From Streptomyces sp. NBC_01571 (GTDB lineage Bacteria; Actinomycetota; Actinomycetes; Streptomycetales; Streptomycetaceae): a stretch of DNA of 64,000 bases. The translations under genes and the position numbers were made by a program. The stretch lies in assembly GCF_026339875.1 (NCBI RefSeq), contig NZ_JAPEPZ010000002.1, positions 248,001-312,000 on the forward strand, written 5' to 3'. Under the pieces are notes generated by a model, which had not been told where the DNA came from, made no database searches, and worked only from the letters and a program-made list of their open reading frames with translations. Positions 1 through 8,792 of this stretch are shown one piece after another. The first letter of the stretch is position 1. Each line of letters starts with the position of its first letter.

Positions 1-30
1 GGCGGCCCGCTCGCCACCACGGGTGACTGA
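1..30 (+). CDS. Possible 3' end of a gene entering from the left edge
   Basis: The first frame of the window stays open for nine codons (GGPLATTGD) and stops at TGA 28-30. A strong hairpin follows 65 bases later, which fits the end of a transcription unit. Nine residues are too few to assign a family, and chance cannot be excluded. Confidence 0.25.
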   Translation, partial: GGPLATTGD

Positions 31-95
31 ACGGCACGTGGAACCGCGGTACGGCATCGCCCACAAGGCGGCCTGGGCCTGCATCGGTTGGGGAA

Positions 96-126
96 GGGCC
101 GGCGACATCCCCGAAGTCGCCGGCCC
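96..126. terminator. Strong hairpin, probable terminator
   Basis: Perfect 11-bp arms GGGCCGGCGAC and GTCGCCGGCCC enclose a 9-base loop. No T-run follows, which is usual in streptomycetes. It lies between the left-edge gene end and the convergent gene ending at 314, so it may act in both directions. Confidence 0.6.
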
Positions 127-313
127 AGGTGGCGCACGCAGCTCGCCCTGACGGAACCGCGCGAACTCCGTCAGGACGAGCTGCATCACTGCGGGTCACC
201 GCCCGGCCCGCCGCACGGACGTCGTCACCGGATGACCGTCAACTCGTTCTTCCCGACGGTCGGGCCGCGGGTGACGGGGGCACGCGTGACGAGGCGGGGA
301 CGGGCGGAGCGGA

Positions 314-763
314 TCAACGGGTCGTGGTGACCCGGTGCTCCTTCAGGGCACTGCAGTTGGAGCCGGTGACCTGCACGTACACGTTGTCGATGTTGCCGCC
401 CCAGTCGACACAGTAGGCCTTGCCGTAGACGGAGGCCGGGCCGGCGTACGACGTGTACCGGCCGTAGTCCTGGGCCCCCTCGTCGGTGGCGCCCACGTAG
501 ATCCATGCCGACATGTCCTTGAGGGCACCCGGGGTGCTGCGGATGGTCGCGACGCAGTTCCTGCCGTTCGAGGAGTTGTACGTCAGGTAGACCGTCCCCA
601 GCGACCCGACGGGCGCCGAGTTCACCGTCCGGTAGCTGCTTCCGCAGACCTTCTGCGGTGTGGTGTTGGCCGCGGCGGAGGCGGGTGCCGCCATCGCGGT
701 CGCGGTCCCGACCGACAGCGCCGCCAACGCGGATGCGGTCAGGACAGCCCGGTTGAATCGCAT
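314..763 (-). CDS. Small secreted SapA-like (spore-associated protein A family) protein
   Basis: A 149-residue precursor. The ATG at 763 follows an AGGGGG ribosome binding site by a few bases. The first 30 or so residues form a Sec signal peptide ending in an AxA-type site (AAPASAA). The mature part is about 115 residues with four cysteines (VCGS, RNCVA, AYCVD, SNCSA), enough for two disulfides. Length, cysteine pattern and the phrases YLTYNS and YCVDWGGN resemble the Streptomyces spore-associated protein SapA, which sits on spore surfaces and has no known enzyme activity. It appears to be monocistronic. The family call is from memory of the sequence pattern; it could simply be another small secreted protein. 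Confidence 0.6.
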   Translation of the reverse strand: MRFNRAVLTASALAALSVGTATAMAAPASAAANTTPQKVCGSSYRTVNSAPVGSLGTVYLTYNSSNGRNCVATIRSTPGALKDMSAWIYVGATDEGAQDYGRYTSYAGPASVYGKAYCVDWGGNIDNVYVQVTGSNCSALKEHRVTTTR

Positions 764-966
764 ATTTCCCCCTTGTTGTTTTTGGAGTCGGTTGCTCCTG
801 TCTGGTGTGACCCGCGACGCGTTCGGATGGTTGTACCTGTTCGCCGGAGACGTCAGACCCGGGTGGGGCGGACCGGAGTCTCGGAGGGCACCGCCGCCGG
901 TTCGGACGGCCGTCCGGCAGGGGTTCGGGGCGGACACCGCTTCGTACGGACCACGTGGGGAAAGCC

Positions 967-998
967 GTGCGGGGAAGGAGTCGACTCCTTCCCCGCAC
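967..998. terminator. Perfect 32-bp palindrome, probable terminator
   Basis: Two 16-bp arms beginning GTGCGGGGAAGG meet at a central GTCGAC without mismatch. It lies 52 bases beyond the stop codon of the large minus-strand gene ending at 1050 and upstream of the SapA-like gene, so terminating the former is the simplest role. Confidence 0.65.
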
Positions 999-1049
999 TC
1001 ATGTCCGCGGGCTGCGCGGGCGATGCCCGGCACCCCGTGGCGGATCAGG

Positions 1050-4000
1050 TCACCGGACGACGACCTGGGCGCTGCCCGTGATGCCGCCGGAGGTCACCGA
1101 GACGGTGACGGTGCCGTGGCGGTGGGCGGTCAGGGCTCCGGTCGAGGGATCCACCGACGCCACCTGCGGGTTGCTGGAGTTCCAGAGGTGGGACGCCGGG
1201 TCCGCGACCGGAATGGTGAGCGGTGCGATGTTGTCACCGGCGATCTGGTCCCCGGTCGCGGTCAGGGTGACGTGGTCGCCCTCGGCGATGGGGTCCTTGG
1301 GGCCCTTGACGGTGATCGACGCGAGAGCGGGCTCGACCGTGTACTGCAGGTCTCCGTCGTCACCGATCCGGATCAGACCGAAGTGGTAGATACCGCCCTG
1401 GTCGGCCGGGGCGTAGGCGGGCATGCCGAGGTCCGCGAAGGCGAACTGCGGAATGCCGCCCTCGGCCGTCGTCACGCTCCGCCCCTCGGGGTCGAGGACC
1501 TGCTCGGAGAAGCCGCGCGCGTGACCGTACATCATGATCACGTGCTGCTTCGGGTGCGTCTCCTGGTAGCGCTGCACCAGCCGCAGGTACATGCGCGCCT
1601 CCCACCGGTCCGTGAACTGGCTGTTCGCGGCAGGGTGCGGGTCGTACGCCGGCATGTGCGTGATGACCAGCACGTCCTTGGCGGTGGTGTCCGTCAACTG
1701 CTGTACCAGCCACGGGTACTGTTCGCCCGCCGGGTCCTGGAACGGGTCCGAGGACTGCAGGCTGCCGTGCGAGTTGTCGGTGACGATCATCCGCGCCGCA
1801 CCCTGGGAGTAGCCGTAGTGGGTGTCGCCGAAGGTGTCGCTGTAGTTGCCGTTCTCGGCGTCCGCGCCCTGGGTGATCTCGTGGTTGCCGACGATGTCGC
1901 GCTCGGGGACGCCGAGGGCGTCCATCTTGGACTTGGCGAACTGCAGGTCCGCCGGCTTGCCGTCGTCGGACATGTCGCCGAGGAACTGGGCGGCGTCCGG
2001 CCGGGCCTGCGGGGTGAGGGTGGGCACCCTCTTGGCGATGGAATCCATCACGTTGCTGCTCACGGAGCCGGGGTCGCTCGCGAGCAGGTGCGCGTCGTCA
2101 CCGGTGAGCAGGGTCGTGCCGCGCTTGGCGAACTCCGCGGAGTCCTCCTCGAACTTCAGCCACGACGGGTTCTTCGGGATCGCCTTGTACTCGGGCTCGA
2201 CGACCGGTCGCGGGGAGTACAGCGCCTGCAGCCCGGCGACGTTCAGCGAACCGGTGTACGTGGTGCTGGGACTGATGGCCAGGAAGTCGAGGTAGCTGAC
2301 GGTCAGCGGGAACTTCATGCCCGCCGGCAGCTGGGCGACCGCGAGGCGCCAGCCGTCGGACGTGACACCGGTCAGGTACAGGGGGGTGTTGGCGGTGCCG
2401 TCGACGTTGATGTACTTCTCGGCGAGCTGGAGGCCGTCGGGGCCGCCACCCTTGATCCACACACCGATGCCGGTGGGGACCTGACCGTCGTGGGTGTCGG
2501 TCTTCAGCGTGACCTTCGGCGCCAGCACGAGCTGCTTGACGCCCGCGCCGGCCGGCATCGTGTAGTCGAGGCGCAGCGAACCGGACTCGGTGGACTCCGG
2601 CGGGACGACGCCCGGGTCGGCGCTCAGTGTGGCCGGCTTGCCGGTGGTGTTGTTGCTGAGCCGCCAGACGTCGGTGCTGGTCATCGGGTCGACGACCTTG
2701 GTGACCCGGCCGACCGCGATCGACGTGGTCGTGGTGGTGCCTGCCACGGTGGCGCTGACCTCGGCGAGACCGCCGTGCTCGGCGTCCGACGTGAACAGAC
2801 CGTGCGCGTCGACGGTTCCCAGGTTGTCCGGGGTGACCTTCCAGGTGGCGGCCTCGGCGGGGATCCGCACCGCGTCCCCGCCCTTGACGGTGCCGGACAG
2901 GGAGAGCTGCTGGATGGCGCCGTTGTCGAGGTCGGCCTGGTCGGGAGAGACCGTCAGGGACTGCAGCCTGCTGACGACCTCGAGCTTCTCGGAGGTCGTG
3001 ACCCGGCCGTCGGAGGCGACGATCCGGCCCGTGCCGGTGCGGCGCGGGGTCAGCTTGCCGTCCTCGTAGGTGGCGAGGGACGAGGGCTCGATCCGGACCT
3101 CGACCTTGCCGGACGCCGGGTTGGAGAACCGGTCCAGCGCGTGCACGGGAACCGGGACGGCGCCGCCGGCGACGGTGGTGACCGTCTCGCCGCCGTTCAC
3201 CACGACCTTGACGGCGTCTCCGGCTTCCTTGGCGGTGGTGTAGAAGAAGATGCCGTTCGCGACCGGGCGTTCGGTGTTGCCGGGCTGGTCGGAGGGGGTG
3301 TTGACGACCTCGGCCTGATCGGCGCCGGGGGCACGGCTGACCATGCCGGTGGAGCCGCCGCCGTCGAAGAGCATGGCGGTCCAGGCGCCGTGGGCGACCA
3401 TGTAGCCCGCGGCCTGCTCGGGCGTCACACCGAACGCCGCATCGGCGCCGCCGTGGCCGTCGATGGCGACGACGACGGCGTGCTTGCCGTCCTTGGTGAT
3501 GCCGACCGCCGTCTCCGGGTTGGCACCGCTCGGCGGGGTGCCGGTCGGGTCCTTGTAGACCTTGCCGTCCTTCACCAGCGTGTCGACACCGCTGACCAGC
3601 TGCGTGACATCGTTGTCGGGAGACAGGCGCGCGGTGATGCCCACCGAGTCACCCGTGTGCAGGGTGTCGCCCAGCCACTGTCCGCCGTTCCCGGCGCCGA
3701 GCAGGCCGAGCTGATCGGAGGTCAGCCGCGGCACGGTGGTGACACCGGTCCGGACGCTGTCGACGACGAAGCCGCCGGTGGTGGTGTGACCGAGGATCAG
3801 TGTCGAGGGCTGGGGCAGGCCCGGGGTCTCGCCGAGGTCGGGGGTGACTTCGGTGACGCCGCCGGACGCCGCGTCGTTCACGGTGTTCACCGACGTGAGC
3901 GGGCGGGTCGCGGAGCCCGCGGTGATCGTCCCGGAGAAGGTTTCCGGGCCCATCACCATGGTGCCGTCGGGCTTGACGCCCAACTGGGAGGCGAAGCCCG

Positions 4001-4505
4001 GCTTGGGGCTCTTGAGCATGTGCCCGTTGGAGACGACGCCGCCGAGCGGGCGGCCGCTGGCGTGGATCTCGAAGTAGTCGCCGTTGACGCCGGCCACCGC
4101 GTGGGTGCGGCGGGCCATGGACGACGGTGTCTCGTCGTCAGGGTCGGTGATGGTGTCGCCGGCCTCCACCACGCCGACCCGGAGGTTCGGGTCGGCGAGG
4201 TCGGCCTTGAGCACCTGGATGTGCTGGCGGCCGCCGACGGTGTCGTAGGTCTCGCCGTAGTGCTGCAGACCGCGGGTGACGGTCTCGGCCGGGGTATGGG
4301 TGTAGTCCACCACCAGCGGCCAGTTCTCCGGCGTGTCCGGGAGCCAGTTCCGGTCCACCGGGTGGCCGTGCGAGGCCACGTCGTCGGTGGAACCGAAAGC
4401 CGTTCCCACACCGGTTGCGGCACCGGCGAACGCCAGCGCCACCGCGGTTGCGACCGCGGTACGGCGTATGCCGGGTCCCGCGGGTCTCTTTGCGCGAAGT
4501 GTCAT
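1050..4505 (-). CDS. Secreted phosphodiester glycosidase fused to a metallophosphoesterase and an Ig-like domain
   Basis: An 1151-residue exported protein. The start ATG 4505 has AAGGAAT about 8 bases upstream, and residues 1-35 form a signal peptide. Residues 110-410 match the NAGPA/phosphodiester glycosidase fold (VNGDYFEI near 138, FDGGGSTGM near 380), which removes GlcNAc from phosphodiester-linked glycans. A middle beta-rich part, about 430-780, looks like Ig-type spacers. Residues 800-1010 hold the calcineurin-like metallophosphoesterase motifs in order: LGDMSDDG (GDxxD), VGNHE, ITHMP and YGHARG. The last 90 residues are a Big2-like Ig domain. Two hydrolases acting on phosphodiesters in one chain suggest scavenging of phosphate or sugar from teichoic-acid-like or glycophospholipid material outside the cell; that substrate is inference. 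Confidence 0.85.
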   Translation of the reverse strand: MTLRAKRPAGPGIRRTAVATAVALAFAGAATGVGTAFGSTDDVASHGHPVDRNWLPDTPENWPLVVDYTHTPAETVTRGLQHYGETYDTVGGRQHIQVLKADLADPNLRVGVVEAGDTITDPDDETPSSMARRTHAVAGVNGDYFEIHASGRPLGGVVSNGHMLKSPKPGFASQLGVKPDGTMVMGPETFSGTITAGSATRPLTSVNTVNDAASGGVTEVTPDLGETPGLPQPSTLILGHTTTGGFVVDSVRTGVTTVPRLTSDQLGLLGAGNGGQWLGDTLHTGDSVGITARLSPDNDVTQLVSGVDTLVKDGKVYKDPTGTPPSGANPETAVGITKDGKHAVVVAIDGHGGADAAFGVTPEQAAGYMVAHGAWTAMLFDGGGSTGMVSRAPGADQAEVVNTPSDQPGNTERPVANGIFFYTTAKEAGDAVKVVVNGGETVTTVAGGAVPVPVHALDRFSNPASGKVEVRIEPSSLATYEDGKLTPRRTGTGRIVASDGRVTTSEKLEVVSRLQSLTVSPDQADLDNGAIQQLSLSGTVKGGDAVRIPAEAATWKVTPDNLGTVDAHGLFTSDAEHGGLAEVSATVAGTTTTTSIAVGRVTKVVDPMTSTDVWRLSNNTTGKPATLSADPGVVPPESTESGSLRLDYTMPAGAGVKQLVLAPKVTLKTDTHDGQVPTGIGVWIKGGGPDGLQLAEKYINVDGTANTPLYLTGVTSDGWRLAVAQLPAGMKFPLTVSYLDFLAISPSTTYTGSLNVAGLQALYSPRPVVEPEYKAIPKNPSWLKFEEDSAEFAKRGTTLLTGDDAHLLASDPGSVSSNVMDSIAKRVPTLTPQARPDAAQFLGDMSDDGKPADLQFAKSKMDALGVPERDIVGNHEITQGADAENGNYSDTFGDTHYGYSQGAARMIVTDNSHGSLQSSDPFQDPAGEQYPWLVQQLTDTTAKDVLVITHMPAYDPHPAANSQFTDRWEARMYLRLVQRYQETHPKQHVIMMYGHARGFSEQVLDPEGRSVTTAEGGIPQFAFADLGMPAYAPADQGGIYHFGLIRIGDDGDLQYTVEPALASITVKGPKDPIAEGDHVTLTATGDQIAGDNIAPLTIPVADPASHLWNSSNPQVASVDPSTGALTAHRHGTVTVSVTSGGITGSAQVVVR

Positions 4506-5443
4506 TGAGTGATTCCTTACGACCATGCGTACCGGTGGACACCGGTGCGCACAGCCACCGCACACCGTCTCGGCGGATCGCAGGTTTCCCCACCGGATGA
4601 AGCAGATGACCATCTGGAGCGTTTCGCTCCGGACAAGGTCAGGTTGCGTTAACCTTCATCTCCGCTTTCCCGGAGCACGGTTCGCCGCCCGACGGCAGCT
4701 CCGTCGGGCGCCCCCAGCGACGGCGGCGGAAGCACCCCCGTCGGCAGAAACGATGGCGGTCGGGGCCATGCCCTCGAGCCGGGCCGCCCACGCGGTGAAC
4801 TGAACAGCCGTACCACCAGGAGCCGGTCGAGCGGCGCCATGGCCGCCGGCAGAGCCACAGCGCGCACAGCTGTGGGCCCGCCGAGGTGTACAAGCCCCCT
4901 GACGGGCACGCATCCCGGGGCACCCGCCGATTCACCGGTGGTACGTCGGGGCGGCGTCGTTCGTCCAGGGAACCCGGCTGCGCGGGCCTGGCGGCCTGTC
5001 GCAACGCGGGGCGGTGTCGCGGGTCTTGGGGATCAGGTCGCCGTGGACGAGTGCGAGGCACCGATACGGGGCCTACGCCGTCGAGCGCCTCCCGTCGTCG
5101 CCGTGCTGCGGGTGCGGCCGTCAACGCCGGTGCGGCTGTGGGCTGGACGGAGCCCCGGAACACGGCTCGACGGCGTACGGCTCCCTGGGCGCGTGGTGTC
5201 CCGGCCGGCCCGCGTGGTCGCGATCGGACTGGCGCCGAGGGAGGGCAGGAAGCCGGGGTCGTCAAGGCCGCGCGCAGAGCGAGGGGCGCGGCTCAGACGG
5301 CTATCAGGGGGACGGTGCGACGATGGGTGCGCTGCGGTGCCGTTCGCAGTCGAGAGGTACGGCCGTCGAGATATGCGGGGGCCGTCCCCGGGTCGTTGGT
5401 GTCCGCGCCTCGGTGACGCCGGACGCCGGGAGAGAACGGTCGC
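4506..5443. other. Long intergenic stretch without a supported gene
   Basis: About 940 bases between two minus-strand genes. The part next to 4505 carries the leader of the phosphodiesterase gene and short CACCGGTG-type palindromes near 4531-4545. Several open frames exist on both strands, but none has a ribosome binding site, a balanced composition or a familiar motif. It could hold an unrecognised small gene or decayed sequence. Confidence 0.45.
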
Positions 5444-6991
5444 TCAGTGAACGAGCGCCTCACGCAGCCCCGGCTTCGACGCGTCGGCCCACACGGTCGG
5501 CAGTTCCCGTTCGCACCGTTCGGCCACGGCGTTCTCCTGGCCGTACAACAGGCCCCAGGTGAAGCCGGACTCCCCCGCCGCCTGCGCCGCCAGGGCCAGG
5601 TTCCGCAGGACGTCCCGCGCGACGACGCTGTCCTGGTGCTCCCCGAGCACCTTCTGTACGGCCTTGACGCGCCTGCCGAGCCGTTTGGCGGGTTTGCCGA
5701 GCGAGGCGCGCGCCGCTTCGGTGGCGTACCGCGTCTTCTTGGCCGCCTTGCGGGCCTGATGGAGGGCCGTGTCCCGTTCCTTCCCCGGGGAGAGCTCGAG
5801 CGCGTGCGATACCCGGCGGGCCAGTTGGTCGAACTCCTTGAGGATCGCCTTGACCAGCACCCGCTCCGGTTCGCGGGCGGCTTTGCGACGCAGCGGAGGC
5901 TGCTTCGTGAGCTTGGTCAAGGAATTCAGAAGGGCCAGGTAACGGGGTGAGCGCAGGGCGTCGAGGGTGCGCTGCCGCGCCTCGGAGGAGCGGGAGACGT
6001 TCCACACCCTGAGCCGGGCGTCGACGGGCCCGAGGACCAGTTCGCGCGGCAGGGCCCCGATGCGCGCGTCGAGCCGTTCCATGAGGACCTCCTGGTCGCG
6101 TTCGGCGCCCAGCTCGCCTCCCAGCCACTTGAGCTCCTCGCGGATCGGATCGGTGACCTCACGCGCCAACACCGCCCGGTGGGTGCGCAGGGTGCTGCGC
6201 AGTCGACGGCAGGTGACACGCATCCGGTGCACCGAGTCGGGCAGACCGCGGCGTACCGCGGGATCGAGGTCCACCAGGCTGTGCACCTGCGCGTTCACGT
6301 ACCCGAGGACGTCCTCCGCGGCCGAGCCGGGTACGACGTCCTCGACACGCTCCCGCGACAGGGGCGCGGCTCCCGTTCCCGTTTCCTCCAGGGCCCGGGC
6401 CAGCTTGGACGAATTGTGCGCACGGTCGATGCCGTTCTTGCGCAGCGCCTTGTCCACGACGTCGAGCAGTGCGGGATCGACGTCCTGGGCGAGCTCGACC
6501 TCCATCTCGGTCCACGAGGTGTGTGCGGCCCGTGTGCTCTTGGCGAGCAGCGACTCGGCGCGGACCCTGTCGAGGCTCAGCTCCGCGAGGACCGTACCTT
6601 CGGGACCGACGAGGTGCTGCGTGCTGCGGGTGGACCGGATACGGACGACCGGCCTCAGATCTCCCCCTCGGGTACGGGAGAGGGCCAGGTCACGCAGGGT
6701 GACCGGAATCGTGTCGGACAACGGGGCCCGCACCTCCTCCCGGCTGTCCCCGGACATGGGCAGTTTGAGGTGCCAGCCGGCGTCGGCCCCACCGGTCCTT
6801 CGCCGGAGTGTCGCCGACGCGCCGACCAGACGCAGATCATCAGTGTCGTAGTACACGGCGTCCAGTTCGTCGGGGCCCTCACCCACGACCGAGGCGATGC
6901 CGTCCACGCTGGTGAGGTCCGGCAGCCACGCGGTGTCATCGGCCGACGGGGCTTCGTACTTTCGCTCTGTCTCTCGCTTCGAATAGGTCAT
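5444..6991 (-). CDS. CYTH and CHAD domain protein (triphosphate / polyphosphate binding)
   Basis: About 515 residues from ATG 6991; a GTG at 7006 in the same frame is the alternative, and neither has a good ribosome binding site. Residues 1-190 are a CYTH (triphosphate tunnel) domain that opens with the ExExK signature (ETERK) and continues with alternating charged strands such as RRRTGG and WHLKLP. Residues 225-500 are a helical CHAD domain with conserved His and Arg/Lys positions (SVHRMRVTCRRLRS, LHQARKAAKKTRY). CYTH proteins bind or hydrolyse inorganic triphosphate, and CHAD domains bind polyphosphate granules. The polyphosphate kinase gene at 32037 makes a polyphosphate role plausible in this organism. 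It stands alone, with no operon partner. Confidence 0.88.
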   Translation of the reverse strand: MTYSKRETERKYEAPSADDTAWLPDLTSVDGIASVVGEGPDELDAVYYDTDDLRLVGASATLRRRTGGADAGWHLKLPMSGDSREEVRAPLSDTIPVTLRDLALSRTRGGDLRPVVRIRSTRSTQHLVGPEGTVLAELSLDRVRAESLLAKSTRAAHTSWTEMEVELAQDVDPALLDVVDKALRKNGIDRAHNSSKLARALEETGTGAAPLSRERVEDVVPGSAAEDVLGYVNAQVHSLVDLDPAVRRGLPDSVHRMRVTCRRLRSTLRTHRAVLAREVTDPIREELKWLGGELGAERDQEVLMERLDARIGALPRELVLGPVDARLRVWNVSRSSEARQRTLDALRSPRYLALLNSLTKLTKQPPLRRKAAREPERVLVKAILKEFDQLARRVSHALELSPGKERDTALHQARKAAKKTRYATEAARASLGKPAKRLGRRVKAVQKVLGEHQDSVVARDVLRNLALAAQAAGESGFTWGLLYGQENAVAERCERELPTVWADASKPGLREALVH

Positions 6992-7111
6992 ATGGGGCGC
7001 GTGCACGTCTCAGCGCCGCTCAAACATGCGCGGGGCGAACCGACGGCATCCGGGGCCGGGTACCTCGTCGTCGTTGCCGGCTCCCACGTCGTCGTGCCGG
7101 GACGCCACTGA

Positions 7112-7147
7112 TCCCGGCAGTCCGAAACGGGAGACGGACTGCCGGGA
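7112..7147 (-). terminator. Hairpin terminator downstream of the CsbD gene
   Basis: Perfect 13-bp arms TCCCGGCAGTCCG and CGGACTGCCGGGA surround a 10-base loop, 36 bases after the CsbD stop codon. Confidence 0.75.
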
Positions 7148-7182
7148 CCGGACAGGCCGGTGTCACATGCACCTGCCGTGGA

Positions 7183-7365
7183 CTACTTGGGCTTGACGGC
7201 GTCCTTGGCCTTCTCCTTGGCCTCGCGCAGGTCGCCCTTGGACTCCTCGGCGTGCCCCTTGGCCTTCAGGGACTCGTTGCCGACCGCACCACCGACGACC
7301 TTCTTGACCTTTCCCTCGGCCTGCTCGCCCTTGGCCTGAGCCTTCTCGTCCGCAGCCACAACCAC
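7183..7365 (-). CDS. CsbD family stress protein
   Basis: A 60-residue, very hydrophilic Lys/Glu/Ala-rich protein with the CsbD pattern (KGEQAEGKVKKVVGGAVGN, then KGHAEESKGDLREAKEKAK). The GTG start at 7365 has AGGAT about 8 bases upstream. CsbD-like proteins are small helical stress proteins of unknown biochemical role, often under general-stress sigma factors in Gram-positive bacteria. It diverges from the PRC-barrel stress gene at 7618 across a 252-base promoter region. I found no convincing sigma-B box in that region on either strand. Confidence 0.9.
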   Translation of the reverse strand: MVVAADEKAQAKGEQAEGKVKKVVGGAVGNESLKAKGHAEESKGDLREAKEKAKDAVKPK

Positions 7366-7617
7366 TCACATCCTGTCGTATCGGGAAAAGGATTCACCCC
7401 CCGTCTCACCCCGTTCACGGCCCCCAAACCCGGAAAGTTTCCACAGGGAAAACATCGGTGCCGCCCCATCCCGGCGTGCTGAGACATTCGATGTGTAGCA
7501 TCCGGGACGCAGGGCACCCGGCGTTCCGAGAAAACGTCACCGAATTCGATGGCGCCTGTACAACCCCGCATTTTCTGACCGTGGGGAAGCGAAAAATATC
7601 GAAGAAGGAGCCGTTTT

Positions 7618-7971
7618 ATGAGCGACAACATCTGGGGCTACCAGCCGACCACCGGCCACGCCGCGGGCACCGACCTGATCGGCTACAAGGTCGAGGCCAC
7701 CGACGGCAGCATCGGCAAGGTCGACAAGCACTCGGACGACGTCCACTCCTCCTACCTCGTGGTCGACACCGGTGTGTGGATCTTCGGCAAGCACGTCCTG
7801 CTGCCCGCCGGCACCGTGACGACGATCGACCAGGCCGAACAGAAGATCTACGTCGCTCTCACCAAGGACCAGATCAAGGACTCCCCCGAGTTCGACAAGG
7901 ACAAGCACGTCGGCGACGCCGGCTACCACGAGCAGGTCGGCGCCTACTACCAGGGCCAACGACGCGCCTGA
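7618..7971 (+). CDS. PRC-barrel domain protein
   Basis: 117 residues; ATG 7618 is preceded by AAGGAG at good spacing. Residues 15-85 form a PRC-barrel: GYKVEATDGSIGKVD, YLVVDTG, HVLLPAG and a closing VTTIDQ strand. The acidic tail carries lysine-rich KDKHVGDAGYHEQ. PRC-barrel proteins of this small actinobacterial type are cytoplasmic, often stress-induced, and of unknown partner. A strong bidirectional terminator follows 23 bases after the stop codon. Confidence 0.88.
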   Translation: MSDNIWGYQPTTGHAAGTDLIGYKVEATDGSIGKVDKHSDDVHSSYLVVDTGVWIFGKHVLLPAGTVTTIDQAEQKIYVALTKDQIKDSPEFDKDKHVGDAGYHEQVGAYYQGQRRA

Positions 7972-7993
7972 CCCGCAGCACCACCCCACGAGC

Positions 7994-8026
7994 GGGGGCC
8001 GGCCGAAGATTCTCCGGCCGGCCCCC
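7994..8026. terminator. Bidirectional hairpin terminator
   Basis: 12-bp perfect arms GGGGGCCGGCCG and CGGCCGGCCCCC with a 9-base loop, between the convergent PRC-barrel and GHKL kinase genes. Confidence 0.8.
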
Positions 8027-8155
8027 ACTTCCCATCCCAGTCACCGGCTTCGCTCATCCCACCCACCGGCTTCTGGTCCCACTCACCGGCGGCACGGCGC
8101 AGCCAGGAGGGTGGGTGGGTGGGCCTCGGTGGCTGGAAGGCCGCTTGACGTTCCG

Positions 8156-8632
8156 TCACGGCAGGCGGAGTGCGGTGACCCCGCTCCGGGGTGTGTCGGC
8201 CAGGGGCAGCCGGGCGGTGATGCGCTTGCCGACCGCTTCCCGTTCGACGTCGAGGTGCCAGGCCACGGCCTTCACGATTTCCAGACCGTGCTGGCCGATC
8301 CTGCCGGGGTCGGCGGTCCGGGCGGTGGGGACGGTGGGGTCGCTGTCCCAGACGGCGACGTCCACGATGCCGTCGGCGATCCGAAGGTGCATCAGCGTCG
8401 GCCCCGGAGCGTACTTGCGGGCGTTGGTGACCAGTTCGCTCACGACCAGCTGCGTCAGATCCATGACCCGGGCGGACACGGCCAGACCGTGCACGGTACG
8501 CGCCTGCTCAAGAAAGGCCACAGCGAGATGGCGGGCGTCGGCGATGCAGCCGTCGTCGTCACCCAAGGCGTAACTCGCCTGTACCGTGGTGACATGCCCC
8601 ACACCGTGCTCATCGCCGGTCTGGGCTCCCAT
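8156..8632 (-). CDS. RsbW-like ATP-binding protein (anti-sigma factor type)
   Basis: 158 residues with a GHKL/HATPase_c_2 fold. The N-box reads LVVSELVTNARKYA, the G1 region VAVWDSDP and the G2 region GQHGLEIVKAVA. Proteins of this size in Streptomyces are serine kinases that phosphorylate STAS antagonists and, in some cases, bind sigma-B-group factors. The start at 8632 is the furthest in-frame choice; VGHV about 11 residues later is possible. A sigma-B-like promoter lies 38 bases upstream. A STAS gene is divergent at 8793, which suggests a partner-switch pair, although which sigma factor is the target cannot be read from the sequence. Confidence 0.85.
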   Translation of the reverse strand: MGAQTGDEHGVGHVTTVQASYALGDDDGCIADARHLAVAFLEQARTVHGLAVSARVMDLTQLVVSELVTNARKYAPGPTLMHLRIADGIVDVAVWDSDPTVPTARTADPGRIGQHGLEIVKAVAWHLDVEREAVGKRITARLPLADTPRSGVTALRLP

Positions 8633-8669
8633 CCCGACTCCCTCGTTCCCCGTCTGTTACAGCCCTCGT

Positions 8670-8694
8670 GTACCCGTCACTCAATCACGTAATC
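8670..8694 (-). promoter_or_regulatory. Sigma-B-group promoter candidate for the RsbW-like gene
   Basis: Read on the minus strand, GATT is followed by 15 bases and then GGGTAC. This fits the Streptomyces sigma-B-group pattern GNNT-N14-16-GGGTAY. It sits 38 bases before the start codon at 8632. Confidence 0.5.
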
Positions 8695-8792
8695 ACAACG
8701 TGCTCTTCGGCACAGCCGTTCAGCTGCATCCGCCCCGGGCGTTGGGGCACAATCTCCACGCGGTGGACCGGGCGAGCGCAAACGAGGAGACA

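Larger units (their letters stand above)
1..313. other. Left-edge stretch without a supported gene
   Basis: Apart from the possible gene end at 1-30 and the hairpin at 96-126, I see no start codon with a ribosome binding site and no recognisable protein. Short open frames on both strands look like products of high GC. Confidence 0.5.

Noticed and set aside
660..4508. Long plus-strand open frame (over 1200 codons) opposite the phosphodiesterase gene
   Set aside because: It is antisense to a protein with clear domains, has Arg/Gly/Val-rich low-complexity translation, and no ribosome binding site. High GC makes such frames common.
4506..5443. Several overlapping open frames in the intergenic stretch
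   Set aside because: No ribosome binding sites, no motifs and equal quality on both strands.
7366..7617. Sigma-B promoters for the CsbD and PRC-barrel genes
   Set aside because: I looked for GNNT-N14-16-GGGTAY on both strands. The best minus-strand match ends GGGTTT with an 18-base spacer, which is outside the pattern.
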